Positions 1 to 8,484 of a DNA stretch of 64,000 nt are shown piece after piece. The first letter of the stretch is position 1. The number at the start of each line of letters is the position of its first letter. Under the pieces are notes generated by a model. That model did no database searches. It had not been told where the DNA came from and worked only from the letters and a program-made list of their open reading frames with translations. Position numbers and translations under genes: made by a program. Source of the stretch: Haloplanus sp. Lineage in GTDB: Archaea > Halobacteriota > Halobacteria > Halobacteriales > Haloferacaceae. The stretch is from contig NZ_JAQCNJ010000046.1 in assembly GCF_028275055.1 (NCBI RefSeq), forward strand, positions 1-64,000, written 5' to 3'.

Positions 1-402
1 TCGCCAACGCGGCAACTGGTCAGACAGGGTGCCGCGCTCCAGCAGGTCGAGATACGCCCCGATTCGAACGATATCGCCGTGACGGTGCGGTTGCCGTACG
101 AAACCGAGATTCGGGAGTACGTCGACACCGTCACCGACGTGCTTGACGGCGCCGAACTGGTCGCCAAACGTCACCGGTCCGTCGACCGGCAGTCGGACTC
201 GACCGTCGCCACGGCCGTCGACGACCGACTGACGGATCGACAGCGCGAGGCGCTCCAAATAGGGTTCCACGCGGGGTACTTCGACTGGCCGCGGAACGCC
301 GACGCGGACACCGTCGCCGCGGAGATGGGTATCGCACAGTCGACGTTCAGCCAGCACCTCCGGGCGGCGGAGCGCAAACTGCTCGAGGAACTGTTCTCGT
401 AG
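1..402 (+). CDS. Bat-type HTH transcriptional regulator, C-terminal part (cut by window edge)
   Basis: The reading frame is open from the first base, so the gene starts to the left of the window. The last ~55 residues are a bacterio-opsin-activator type HTH_10 domain: the LTDRQREAL box, then an AGYFDWPR segment, then a recognition-helix region with GIAQSTFSQHL. The part before it resembles the end of the GAF/HTH-associated domain found ahead of HTH_10 in this family. Such proteins are haloarchaeal one-component regulators. The signal input is not visible because the N-terminus is missing. A full-length family member lies at 26354-28783. Confidence 0.85.
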   Translation, partial: SPTRQLVRQGAALQQVEIRPDSNDIAVTVRLPYETEIREYVDTVTDVLDGAELVAKRHRSVDRQSDSTVATAVDDRLTDRQREALQIGFHAGYFDWPRNADADTVAAEMGIAQSTFSQHLRAAERKLLEELFS

Positions 403-694
403 GCGCCGACAGCGCTTCCCCCGACGCCGGTCGCTTTGGCTCCGTCCGAGCCCACGCCGTTCCGGTCTCGAGACATCACACGCGGTACACCCCCACGTCC
501 ACGTGGTCGAAACTCCCCCGGCAACGGTGCAGGCCATGTCACACTCGAATACACATCGGGGCCGAGCGGCACGGCCCGATATAGATGCCAGTGAAGGCGT
601 TACGACCACGGACACGCCATGGCGTATGGCAGTGTTCCGCGGTGGACAACGGAGTGACTCCCACGACGACGTCCCGGCAGACGCGGTCGTTTGA

Positions 695-1297
695 CCCACC
701 ACAGGTGACGACGTCCTCGGCCGTTCGGCGTCGGCTCCGGCGGTCGTCATCGCGGGCGAGACCGGTTCGATCACCCGCTGCGCGTCCTGGCTGGCGGACA
801 CATACGAAACGCAGACCGTCCGCCGCGGGGAAACGATACCGCCCCATCCCGGCACGGAGGTGGTGGTCGTCGACCACCGGACGCCAACGATGGCGGGGGA
901 ACGTGCCCGTGGCCCGATCAGCCGGCGGCGTGGTAGCTGCCGGGTGCTTGCACCTGCTACGCTGACCCCGTGTGACGGTTTCATCGACGGGTACATCGCC
1001 GAACCGGTCGGTCGGGACGGACTGCTCGGACGCGTCGAGACGGCCATGCGGATGGCGACGTACGACGCCAGTATCGCGGAACTGGTCTCGTTGACCATGC
1101 GGAGGCGAAGACTCCGGAACCGCGCAGCCACCGGCTGTGCCGACCACGGCTCGGACATCGCCCGCCTTTCCGAGCGGATCGACACGCTCCACCGCCGCAT
1201 CGACGACGAACTGTCGGACGTGGAGTCCCGGTACGCCACGCGACTCGGGCGAGAACGCCGGCAATCGACTCGCCGGACGACGGACGAGAGCGCATGA
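695..1297 (+). pseudogene. Decayed HalX response regulator
   Basis: The frame reads through a recognisable receiver plus HalX coiled-coil protein, but it has no ATG, GTG or TTG before the receiver, and an in-frame TGA at 692-694 closes it upstream. It aligns by eye with the intact regulator at 2095-2721: VVIAGETG stands for VLIVEDEQ, WLADTYETQT for WLADEYDVQT, and VVVVDHRTP for VVLLDRRMP. The phospho-acceptor Asp survives. The acidic pair is Gly-Glu, and the conserved Lys of VTKP is Glu (IAEP). The HalX part (MATYDASIAELVSLTMRRRR onward) is well kept. An internal GTG at 860 could start a truncated product. Best read as a relic, or a pseudo-receiver with a lost start. Confidence 0.65.
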
Positions 1298-1389
1298 GAC
1301 ATGTTTCGGCCGTTCACCACCTGCTGGTCTGGGTGTACGCAATCGCCGTGTTGTTGTTGTCCTTCGGGATGTTGTTCACGCTGCTCTGA
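1294..1389 (+). CDS. 31-residue single-pass membrane peptide
   Basis: A short frame begins at an ATG that overlaps the TGA of the preceding HalX relic (ATGA), an arrangement typical of translational coupling. The product has a polar start (MRHVSAVHH) and then one hydrophobic helix, LLVWVYAIAVLLLSFGMLF, to the end. No family is recognised. The coupling to a signalling gene and the clean transmembrane helix argue for a real small protein, but it could be a remnant like its upstream neighbour. Confidence 0.4.
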   Translation: MRHVSAVHHLLVWVYAIAVLLLSFGMLFTLL

Positions 1390-1562
1390 CCGACCCACCG
1401 CCGGTACGACACCACGACCACCGGGTGCCGACATCGCACACCACACGAACGGAGCCGAGACGTCGTTCACCGACGTATCCCGACGGAAACGAACCCTCAA
1501 CGGTGAGTGCCCGGCGACCAATGGCACCGTTCTCCCACGGTTGAGACACGCCTATAACCGAT

Positions 1563-1997
1563 ATGGATCGGTATCCATGCTCGGACACCGATGGCGAGAG
1601 GCGAAGACGCTGTACCGCAGTGGGCGGTACCACGGATGTGAGCCGTCAACGGAACCCGAGTGCCGTCTCAGATACGAAACCCCAGGGAGAGACAGACGTA
1701 TGCGGTGTGTCAGGATGGACGACGGAGACGGAACTGGTACGAGGCTTCGACCGCCCGGTCATGGTGGCCGACGCGGTCGGGGTAACGATCCGCGAAGCTA
1801 TCCAGGAGTGGTCGGAACTGTCCGAGACGCCGCCACTGTACCAGTCCGTCGACGTCGAGAACTTAGACGGACTGTTCAGGCCACAAGCCACGGGCGACGG
1901 CGGGTGGCTTCCATCGGTGAAGTTTCAGCACCAGAGCTGTCGGGTGACGGTTCTGTACGGGTCGTCAGTCCGCGTGATCGTCGAGCGTGACCCATGA
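1563..1997 (+). CDS. HalOD1 output-domain protein
   Basis: The C-terminal ~80 residues fit the haloarchaeal HalOD1 domain: an Ala/Val-rich helix ending in IREAIQEW, then PPLYQSVDVENLDGLF, then a beta hairpin with VKFQHQSCRVTVLYG. HalOD1 occurs alone or fused to receiver domains in haloarchaeal signalling; its biochemical role is not established. The first ~60 residues are arginine-rich and unlike the family, so the true start may be internal, for example ATG at 1761. A short palindrome-like stretch (1557-1577, ATATGGATCGGTATCC inside it) spans the annotated start. It sits between a decayed and an intact HalX regulator. Confidence 0.6.
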   Translation: MDRYPCSDTDGERRRRCTAVGGTTDVSRQRNPSAVSDTKPQGETDVCGVSGWTTETELVRGFDRPVMVADAVGVTIREAIQEWSELSETPPLYQSVDVENLDGLFRPQATGDGGWLPSVKFQHQSCRVTVLYGSSVRVIVERDP

Positions 1998-2094
1998 GGA
2001 GCATGCACGCCACGCCGGTACCGTCCGGTATCCACCCCCCCGTGGACGGCGGATCAGGGACTCCCCGCCGACCCGTGCGCCCGACACCGGAGAT

Positions 2095-2721
2095 ATGACA
2101 CCAACGGACACCGAACAGCTACGCGTCCTCATCGTCGAAGACGAGCAGAACCTTGCCGATCTCTTCGAGATATGGCTCGCGGACGAGTACGACGTTCAAA
2201 CGACATACTCCGGTGAGGCGGCCCTGGAGGGTGTGGCGGACCACGGAGCGGACGTCGTGCTTCTCGACCGCCGAATGCCGGGGCTTTCCGGCGACGAGGT
2301 CGCGGACCGACTGGACGAGACCGGGTGCGACGCACAGGTGATCATGATCACGGCCGTCTCGCCGTCTCCCGAGATGGCCGCCCTTCCGGTCGACGATTAT
2401 GTCACGAAACCCATCACGAGGGGACAGTTGCGGTCGATGGTGGAAACGGCGGCACTGGTCAGAACGTACAACGACGACATCACGGAGCTACTGGCCCTGA
2501 CGGCACGACGGCAGGCGCTGAAAGAGGAGGTTCCCGCAGACGAGTTGGAAGCGAGCGAGGCGTTCGATCGACTGGTGAGCGACATCGGGGACGCACGGGC
2601 GTCGATAGACAGCACAATCGAGGAACTGCGGTCCCGGTCGGAGACGACCGTGTTTGCGCGGATCGAGAACGAATTGACCGGTGAACAGATCGAGAACGAG
2701 AACACCGATCTGCGCCCGTGA
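2095..2721 (+). CDS. Response regulator with HalX domain
   Basis: A 208-residue cytoplasmic response regulator. The receiver has the acidic pair E15-D16, phospho-acceptor D58 in LLDRRMPG, T86 and K105 in VTKP. The C-terminal half is HalX, a haloarchaeal helical output domain with two helices (TYNDDITELLALTARR and later GDARASIDSTIEEL). No DNA-binding domain is visible, so output is probably protein-protein. I chose the ATG at 2095 because the receiver strand begins ten codons later; an upstream start at 1987 would add a basic, non-conserved leader. No kinase is adjacent. The MEDS kinase at 7.1 kb and the broken PAS kinase at 22 kb are the nearest candidates. Confidence 0.85.
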   Translation: MTPTDTEQLRVLIVEDEQNLADLFEIWLADEYDVQTTYSGEAALEGVADHGADVVLLDRRMPGLSGDEVADRLDETGCDAQVIMITAVSPSPEMAALPVDDYVTKPITRGQLRSMVETAALVRTYNDDITELLALTARRQALKEEVPADELEASEAFDRLVSDIGDARASIDSTIEELRSRSETTVFARIENELTGEQIENENTDLRP

Positions 2722-3064
2722 AACGGATCGGCAAGGTGTCACCGAACGCGCCGTTACCCGGGGTGACAATCCCCGGCCCGGTCCCGCCGCGGAACGAAAC
2801 GGACGACACCGCGGGCGGGCACACGGCGTGTGTACTGCCGTCTATCGCCGCCGATACGGGTCGTCGAATTTGGCTTGACACCCTCCTCGGTCGACGTTCC
2901 CCGAGACGGTCGACGATGCTACGCTCGGTTACGACGACACCGAAGAACCCGTCACCACAGGTCGGCTGTGTGCCTCCGGATCGACCTCACCATCGCGTCC
3001 GACGGCGGAGGCGCTTGGCACGGACACCGAGGGGATCTTCAACCGAGCGGCCCAATCGAATCGT
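2722..3064. other. Intergenic stretch without a supported gene
   Basis: About 340 bp between the HalX regulator and the DCC protein. Short frames exist on both strands, but none has recognisable protein features. The frame leading into the next gene is open from 2879 and acidic, so an N-terminal extension of that gene cannot be fully excluded. Confidence 0.5.
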
Positions 3065-3511
3065 ATGGCCGATGAGCCGCGAGCCTCGCGCTCGGTCGAC
3101 GCGAGCCCCGATCCGGACGGCCCGGTCGTTCTGTTCGACGGCGTCTGCAACCTCTGTAACGGGCTCGTCGGGTTCCTGATCCCCCGTGATCCCGAGAAAC
3201 GCCTCCGGTTCGCGCCGCTCCAGTCCGAGGCAGGGCGGGCGCTCCTGAACCGACACGGCTTCCCGACCGACGATCTGGATACGGTCGTTCTCGTCGAGGG
3301 CGACCGGGCGTACACGAAGTCGGACGCCGCGATCCGGATCGGCGAACTGCTGGGTTGGCCCTACCGTCTGGCCCGTCTCGGCCGGTTCTGTCCGACCGCC
3401 GTCCGTGACCGCCTCTACGACGCCGTCGCCAACAGACGCTACGACTGGTTCGGGCGCAGGGATCGGTGTCTCGTCCCCGACGACGATGTCGCCGACCGGT
3501 TTCTCCCGTAG
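3065..3511 (+). CDS. DCC-family (DUF393) thiol-disulfide oxidoreductase-like protein
   Basis: A 148-residue protein of the DCC family, named for the DxxCxxC motif seen here as VVLFDGVCNLCNGLVGF at residues ~21-37. The downstream pattern also fits the family: RFAPLQSEAGR, then TVVLVEGDRAYTKSDAAIRI, and a C-terminal YDWFGRRDRCLVP. The two cysteines of the CxxC motif suggest a redox role; substrates are not known for most members. Length is normal. It stands alone and upstream of the exonuclease on the same strand. Confidence 0.85.
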   Translation: MADEPRASRSVDASPDPDGPVVLFDGVCNLCNGLVGFLIPRDPEKRLRFAPLQSEAGRALLNRHGFPTDDLDTVVLVEGDRAYTKSDAAIRIGELLGWPYRLARLGRFCPTAVRDRLYDAVANRRYDWFGRRDRCLVPDDDVADRFLP

Positions 3512-3697
3512 GCGCCCCCGTGTCAACCGTCCGTATACACGGATCCGTTCCGTTCGCCGACCTACCCTCGCGTCACTCGACATCGCGGCCGCCCGGCACT
3601 CCTCCCGGTCGGTGTTGCCCGTCTGTTCGGTGGGGGTTCAACGCCGTTGTCGCCGGGGTCGTCGCCACTCGCCGACCGACCGCAGTCGATGACGCGA

Positions 3698-3711
3698 GGT
3701 TTTTTATCGCC
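3698..3711 (+). promoter_or_regulatory. TATA-like box for the exonuclease gene
   Basis: A T-rich GGTTTTTTATCG element lies about 22-30 nt before the GTG at 3731. This is the expected distance for a leaderless haloarchaeal transcript, and it supports that start. Confidence 0.45.
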
Positions 3712-3730
3712 CGACCGCTCACCCACGTTT

Positions 3731-4480
3731 GTGCGCATCGAGAACAGTTTCATCCCGATACACGGCGTCGGCGAGACGACCGAACGCCGCCTCTGGGAGG
3801 CCGGCATCACCCACTGGGAGGAGTTCGACGGCTCCGTCGTTGGGCCGACGACCGCCGACCGTATCGGTGAGTTCGTCGATGTGGCGACCGACCACCTCCG
3901 CCGGGGGGACGCCCGCTTTTTCCACGACTCCTTCCCTTCGGGCGAGCGCTGGCGCCTCTACGAGAACTTTCGCGACGACGCGCTCTTTTTCGACATCGAG
4001 ACCACCGGTCTCGACGCCGCCCGCCACGACGTGACGACGGTGAGCGTCCACCGCGGCGGCGACACGGAGACCCTGATCCGGGGCGACGACCTCGATGCTC
4101 CCCGGCTTCGAGAACGCTTCGTGGACGCACCCCTGATCGTCTCGTTCAACGGCGCACGCTTCGACGTGCCCTTTCTCGAGGACACCTTCGACCTCGAGAT
4201 CACCGCACCACATCTCGATCTCATGTACCCGTGTCGCCGCCTCGATCTGACCGGCGGTCTCAAGCGTATCGAGGCGGAGGTTGGTATCGGTCGCGACCGG
4301 CCGGACCTCGCCGGCAAGGACGCTGTTCGCCTCTGGCGCGAGTACGAACGCGGCGACGAGGCCGCACTCGATACGCTCGTTTCGTACAACCGCGAGGACA
4401 CCGAGAACCTCCGGACGCTCGCGGATCTGGTCACCGACCGCCTCCACGAGGCGTGTTGTCCACCCGACGCAACGTTTTAG
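3731..4480 (+). CDS. Ribonuclease H-like exonuclease (YprB-type)
   Basis: A 249-residue protein with two parts. The N-terminal ~60 residues carry a helix-hairpin-helix-like segment (GVGETTERRLWEAGITHWEEF spans it). The rest is a DEDD exonuclease fold: Exo I at FFDIETTGLD, Exo II at SFNGARFDVPFL with D149-like acidic context, and Exo III as YNREDTENL, the YxxxD form. This matches the YprB/ribonuclease H-like family common in haloarchaea and expected to act 3' to 5' on single-stranded ends. The GTG at 3731 is chosen because the TATA-like element precedes it by ~25 nt and the family begins close to this residue. Confidence 0.85.
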   Translation: MRIENSFIPIHGVGETTERRLWEAGITHWEEFDGSVVGPTTADRIGEFVDVATDHLRRGDARFFHDSFPSGERWRLYENFRDDALFFDIETTGLDAARHDVTTVSVHRGGDTETLIRGDDLDAPRLRERFVDAPLIVSFNGARFDVPFLEDTFDLEITAPHLDLMYPCRRLDLTGGLKRIEAEVGIGRDRPDLAGKDAVRLWREYERGDEAALDTLVSYNREDTENLRTLADLVTDRLHEACCPPDATF

Positions 4481-4522
4481 GCAAACCTAAACGCTCAAGT
4501 GGGACGGCTCGTAGGTGGGGGT

Positions 4523-5251
4523 ATGAGCGAGTACACCTTCGACGACGTGTCCGTCGTGATGGGGACGTACAACGAGGAGGCGGCCATCGGCAGCGTGTTG
4601 GCAGACATCGAACGTGTGACCGACGGACGGGCCGAGGTGGTCTGTGTCGACGGGTCCGACGACCGGACACCGGAGATCGCACGCGGGATGGGCGCCCGGG
4701 TAATCGAACAGGAGCCACGGGGGTACGGCGTCGCCGTCCACGAGGCCGTCCGCACACCCGACCGGCCGGTGGTCGTTACGACCGACTGCGACGACACCTA
4801 CCCGATGGAGCGTCTCCCCGATTTTCTCGACCGGATCAACGAGGGGTACGATGTCGTGAGCGGCGACCGTATCACGCCCAACCCGGAGACGATGCCGGCG
4901 CTCAACCGGCTTGGTAACCGGATTTTCGCGGGGCTCGCCAGCCTCCTGCTCGGCCGGCGCCTCCACGACGTGACCACGGGGATGCGCGCCTACCGCCGTG
5001 ACCTTCTCCACCGGATCGAGTGGACCGAAAACACCGGGCTGTCGGCCGAACTCCTGATGCGGCCGGTCGCTCGCGACTACCGCGTCACGGAGACGACCAT
5101 CGACTACGACGAACGTGCCGGCGAGACGAAACTCGACCCTTTCCGTGGTGGTGCCGCCATCGCGAAGTCCATTCTCCGGGTCGGCATCGAGGAACGGTTC
5201 GGCACGTCGCTCGACTCGGTGTCGACGACCGACGTCGTTGAGCGGACGTAG
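4523..5251 (+). CDS. Family 2 glycosyltransferase (dolichol-phosphate sugar transferase-like)
   Basis: A 242-residue GT-A enzyme. Nucleotide-sugar binding begins with VVMGTYNEEAAIGSVL, the first acidic motif is VCVDGSDDRT, and the DxD-type metal site is TTDCDDTYP. A later segment, VTTGMRAYRRDLL, is typical of polyprenyl-phosphate glucose or mannose transferases. There are no C-terminal membrane helices, as in the single-domain forms. It likely charges dolichol phosphate for N-glycosylation or cell-surface glycans. The ATG at 4523 follows a GGTGGGGG stretch that may act as a ribosome binding site. Confidence 0.85.
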   Translation: MSEYTFDDVSVVMGTYNEEAAIGSVLADIERVTDGRAEVVCVDGSDDRTPEIARGMGARVIEQEPRGYGVAVHEAVRTPDRPVVVTTDCDDTYPMERLPDFLDRINEGYDVVSGDRITPNPETMPALNRLGNRIFAGLASLLLGRRLHDVTTGMRAYRRDLLHRIEWTENTGLSAELLMRPVARDYRVTETTIDYDERAGETKLDPFRGGAAIAKSILRVGIEERFGTSLDSVSTTDVVERT

Positions 5252-5341
5252 CGCCGGTGTTCCCGGCACCGAGAACGGTGCCCGTCCGCCGACCGCCGGC
5301 GGCGTCACCAGGGACAAGAACCGCTCGTGTCACGGCCACAC

Positions 5342-5758
5342 ATGGATATCGTTCCCTTCCCGGCCGACGAGGCCGCCGTCCGTCGCTACGTCGAGAAGTT
5401 CTGGCTCCCGTCTCACCGGGAGCGCAAGGGACTCGTCGACCGGTTTGCGCTTGCAGACGGCGTCGACCTCGTCGCCGAGGAAGTCACACATCGGCCCAAC
5501 CGCCACGAGACGGAGCGGTATCGGGCGTGGATCGCCGACATCGACGGTTCGGTCGCCGGATTCGTCACGACCGACCTCGACGAATCGCCGAGCGTGTTCG
5601 ACCGCCCCGACCGTCCCGTCGTCGTCGACATCTACGTCCGCGACGCCTACCGAGGAGGCGGGCTGGCCCGTGAACTGATCGCCCGCGCCATCGCCTTCGA
5701 CGAGAAACTCGGATTCGAGCGGAGACGACACACCATGACCGCCGACGTTGATCGGTAG
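5342..5758 (+). CDS. GNAT family N-acetyltransferase
   Basis: A 138-residue single-domain GNAT. The acetyl-CoA loop is seen as VRDAYRGGGLARELIARAI, preceded by the strand VVVDIYV. The central strand motif VAGFVTTDLD fits the family. The end is acidic and short. The substrate cannot be told from sequence. The ATG at 5342 gives a start typical of the family (MDIVPFPADEAAV); a GTG fifteen bases earlier is possible. Confidence 0.85.
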   Translation: MDIVPFPADEAAVRRYVEKFWLPSHRERKGLVDRFALADGVDLVAEEVTHRPNRHETERYRAWIADIDGSVAGFVTTDLDESPSVFDRPDRPVVVDIYVRDAYRGGGLARELIARAIAFDEKLGFERRRHTMTADVDR

Positions 5759-5868
5759 CGGGCGTCCCGGTCGGCGGGTTCTTCGGACGTCGAGGCCCCA
5801 CGACGCCGGCGCGTTCCGGTCCTGACGGGATCGCTCCGTGTAGCCACCCGAGCGCCGGGGGGACACGC

Positions 5869-6066
5869 CTACCGCAGAATGTCGCCGATCCGTCGTGGTT
5901 CGCCGCCGAGTGCCGGATCCTTCTCGACCATCTGTAACACCTCGTGGTCGGTCACGTCGGGGTAAGACTTCTCTATGGCGTCCTCGATCAGTCCCTTCTC
6001 CAGTCTGAACTCCGTCCCCTCGTACACAACGTCGACGCCGTCCTCATCGAAGGCGAGCGTGGTCAT
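5869..6066 (-). CDS. Small conserved haloarchaeal protein (DUF5800-like)
   Basis: A 65-residue acidic protein with EGVDVVYEG-type features (here DGVDVVYEGTEFRLEKGLIE) and a TDHEVLQMVEKDP segment. It resembles a small family found widely in haloarchaea, which I believe is DUF5800. No function is known. The internal ATG at 6066 is chosen because the conserved part starts there; the longer frame upstream is rich in Arg and Ser and unlike the family. It is divergent from the bactofilin-like gene. Confidence 0.65.
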   Translation of the reverse strand: MTTLAFDEDGVDVVYEGTEFRLEKGLIEDAIEKSYPDVTDHEVLQMVEKDPALGGEPRRIGDILR

Positions 6067-6136
6067 GCGCGGCCGTTGTCGGCCGTCGGTGAAAACCCCT
6101 CCCTTCGAGCCGTTGTCGGACGGCTGTCTGACGGCC

Positions 6137-6146
6137 GTTTTAATAA
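6137..6146 (+). promoter_or_regulatory. TATA-like box for the bactofilin-like gene
   Basis: TTTTAATAAT lies 22-31 nt before the GTG at 6168. That is the spacing of a leaderless promoter, and it supports the GTG as the start. Confidence 0.5.
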
Positions 6147-6167
6147 TAGCGGCGTCTACGAACGCGC

Positions 6168-7019
6168 GTGGCACTCGGAAGGGATCCGCTCGATTCGCTG
6201 GAGATCCCCGACGGGACGACCGTCGAGGAACACGACCTCGTGACCGACGGCGACGTGATCGTCGGCGGACAGAGCACCGTCGAGTTCGGCGTCCGTGGCC
6301 GGAACGTCATCGCGGGCGAGCGTGTCCGGTTCGGCGGCGACATCGAGGCCGAGAGCGACTGCCGGTTGGACGTGTGGTGTGACGTGGCGGGCAACGTTCT
6401 TGTCGGTGACGACGCGTATCTCGGCGAACGCGTCCACGTGGGCGGTCAGTTGATGGTCTCGGGCGACCTCGACATCGGCGACGACGTGGAGATCGACGAG
6501 GGGTTCGAGGCCAACGGCTGGATCGTGATCCGAAACCCCGTCCCGACGCTCGTGTTCTATTTTATCGTCCTTTCGCAACTGCTCCGGGTCGGCGAGACCG
6601 ACGCTGCCGAGAGCATCGCCGAGGCGCTCGGCGGCGAGGCCCCGGACGATCCGCTGGTGATCCCCCGCGGGAGCGACGTTTCCGACGACTCCTGGCGGGT
6701 TTCGACGGCCGCGGAGGTGGGCGACGACTGCCGCCTCCACGGCAACGTCCGCGCCGAGTCCATCGAGATGGGCGCGGACGACAACGTCTTCGGGAGCCTG
6801 CGCGCTCGCGGCGACATCTCCGTCGGTGCGAACACGCGTATCCACGGCGACGTGACCACCCGCGGCGGGACCGTCCGCCTCGACGAGGGCGTGCGCGTTC
6901 TCGGCGACGTTTCGTGCACCGACCTCGAACTTCACGAGGACGCCGTCGTCGACGGCTCGATCAGATCCCGCGGCGAGATGCGGATCCGCCGCCCCGACGC
7001 CGGCCGCGAAATCGAGTGA
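6168..7019 (+). CDS. Polymer-forming bactofilin-like beta-helix protein
   Basis: A 283-residue protein made of repeated short strands with Gly, Asp and Val at regular spacing, such as GDVIVGGQSTVEFGVRG, GNVLVGDDAYLGERVHVGG and GDVTTRGGTVRLDEGVRVLG. This is the right-handed beta-helix pattern of bactofilin/polymer-forming cytoskeletal proteins and related acyltransferase-like repeats. A hydrophobic helix (PTLVFYFIVLSQLLRV, residues ~126-141) interrupts the two repeat blocks and could be a membrane contact. Likely structural. Archaeal bactofilins are little studied. The gene stands alone. Confidence 0.75.
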   Translation: MALGRDPLDSLEIPDGTTVEEHDLVTDGDVIVGGQSTVEFGVRGRNVIAGERVRFGGDIEAESDCRLDVWCDVAGNVLVGDDAYLGERVHVGGQLMVSGDLDIGDDVEIDEGFEANGWIVIRNPVPTLVFYFIVLSQLLRVGETDAAESIAEALGGEAPDDPLVIPRGSDVSDDSWRVSTAAEVGDDCRLHGNVRAESIEMGADDNVFGSLRARGDISVGANTRIHGDVTTRGGTVRLDEGVRVLGDVSCTDLELHEDAVVDGSIRSRGEMRIRRPDAGREIE

Positions 7020-7050
7020 ACGGCCGTCCCCACGGTGGTTCACAGCTTTC

Positions 7051-8439
7051 ATGACGACGGGGACATCATGTTATCGTATGTTAGACGGGGAGGACGTCGC
7101 CGCGGCCGACTGCCGGTACGCTGACGTCCGTGCACAGTTCGATGAGTTAGAGCCCGGTGCACACGTCGCACTGTTCTATGACTCCCCCGATCTGCAACTC
7201 CGGGTCGCGGCGGCCTTTGTCGCGAGCGCGCTCCAGCGGGAGTACGAGTGTCTCTACCTGACGGACGACACCGACACCGACGAGGTACACCGGCGGTTCC
7301 GCGACGCCGGTATCGACATCGACGCTCGGATCGACGCCGGGGACCTGCGGATCCGCCCGGCTGCAGAGGTGTATCCCGACGACGGCCACCTCGACGTCGA
7401 CCGGGTCGTCGAGGCGCTCGCGACGGCCGCCGAGGATGTCGGCGCCGGCCGGCAAGGGCTCTGTGCCGTCGGCGAGAACTCGTGGTGTTTCCGCACCGAG
7501 AACGACTTTGACGACGTGGCAACGTTCGAGGCGGCGCTCGACGCCCGGTCTTCCGACCTGCCGACCGTGACCCTTTGTCAGTACGGGTTGGACGAGTTCG
7601 ACGACGAGGCCATCGCCAAGGCCCTCCGGAGCCACGAGTACGTTGTCTATCGGGAGACGCTTTGTCGGAACCCCTACTACGTTCCGCCGGAGGAGTACGT
7701 CGAGACCGATGAACCGGGGCCAAACGCCGCGCTCATGCTCGAACAGACCCACGACATCGCCCGGAGCCGGCGGCGACTCGAACGCCACGAACAGCGTCTC
7801 TCGGTGCTCAACCGAATCCTCAGACACGACATCCGAAACGACCTCAACGTTGTTCTCGGTAACGTCTCCAAGATTCAGGAGAACGAGGCACTCGACGACG
7901 CCGGCTGCGAGTGTCTCGAGACCATCGAGCGTGTCACCACCCGCATCGTCGACCGCGCCGACAAGGCCAGACACGTGCAACGAACGCTCGCCGAATCGAC
8001 GATCGATCGGGTCGACCTCGGCCAGATGATCACCGACGCCGTCGCCGAGGTCCACGACGCACACCCCGAGGTGTTTATCGCGGTCGACACGACCGACGCG
8101 CCGACGGTTCTCGCGGACATCCACCTGCGAACGGCGCTGGTCGAACTGCTCACCAACGCCGTCGTCCACGGCACTGCGGACGCCCGCTCCGCGACGGTCA
8201 CCGTCTCCCGAACCGATGGGCTGGTGACCGTCGAGGTATCGAACCCCGGGGAGCCGGTTCCGGAACGCGACCGACGCGCGCTCCGGCGCGGGATCGAGAC
8301 GCCGTTGTCTCACGGCCACGGACTGGGGCTCTGGCTGGTGAAGTGGATTGTCGAGAACTTCGGCGGCACGCTCCGATTCCCCGACGACGACCCCGAGGAG
8401 TGCCGGATCGCCATCGACCTCCGGCCTGTCGAGGCATAA
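7051..8439 (+). CDS. MEDS-domain sensor histidine kinase
   Basis: A ~460-residue soluble kinase. Residues ~30-220 form a MEDS (DcmR-type sensory) domain: GAHVALFYDSPDLQLRVAAAF, then VCLYLTDD-like CLYLTDDTDTDEV, and VTLCQYGLDEF. Then follow a HisKA-like helix with the phospho-acceptor His in LRHDIRNDLNVV and an HATPase domain with LLTNAVVHG (N box) and GHGLGLWLVKWIV (G box). MEDS domains probably sense small organic or redox signals. There is no transmembrane segment. Start uncertain: ATG at 7051 or ATG at 7078, both without a clear ribosome site. No response regulator is adjacent; the HalX regulator lies 4.3 kb upstream. Confidence 0.85.
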   Translation: MTTGTSCYRMLDGEDVAAADCRYADVRAQFDELEPGAHVALFYDSPDLQLRVAAAFVASALQREYECLYLTDDTDTDEVHRRFRDAGIDIDARIDAGDLRIRPAAEVYPDDGHLDVDRVVEALATAAEDVGAGRQGLCAVGENSWCFRTENDFDDVATFEAALDARSSDLPTVTLCQYGLDEFDDEAIAKALRSHEYVVYRETLCRNPYYVPPEEYVETDEPGPNAALMLEQTHDIARSRRRLERHEQRLSVLNRILRHDIRNDLNVVLGNVSKIQENEALDDAGCECLETIERVTTRIVDRADKARHVQRTLAESTIDRVDLGQMITDAVAEVHDAHPEVFIAVDTTDAPTVLADIHLRTALVELLTNAVVHGTADARSATVTVSRTDGLVTVEVSNPGEPVPERDRRALRRGIETPLSHGHGLGLWLVKWIVENFGGTLRFPDDDPEECRIAIDLRPVEA

Positions 8440-8484
8440 TCCACGGACCGAAAGGCAGTTGCCGCCGACCCGCCCACGTCCAGT

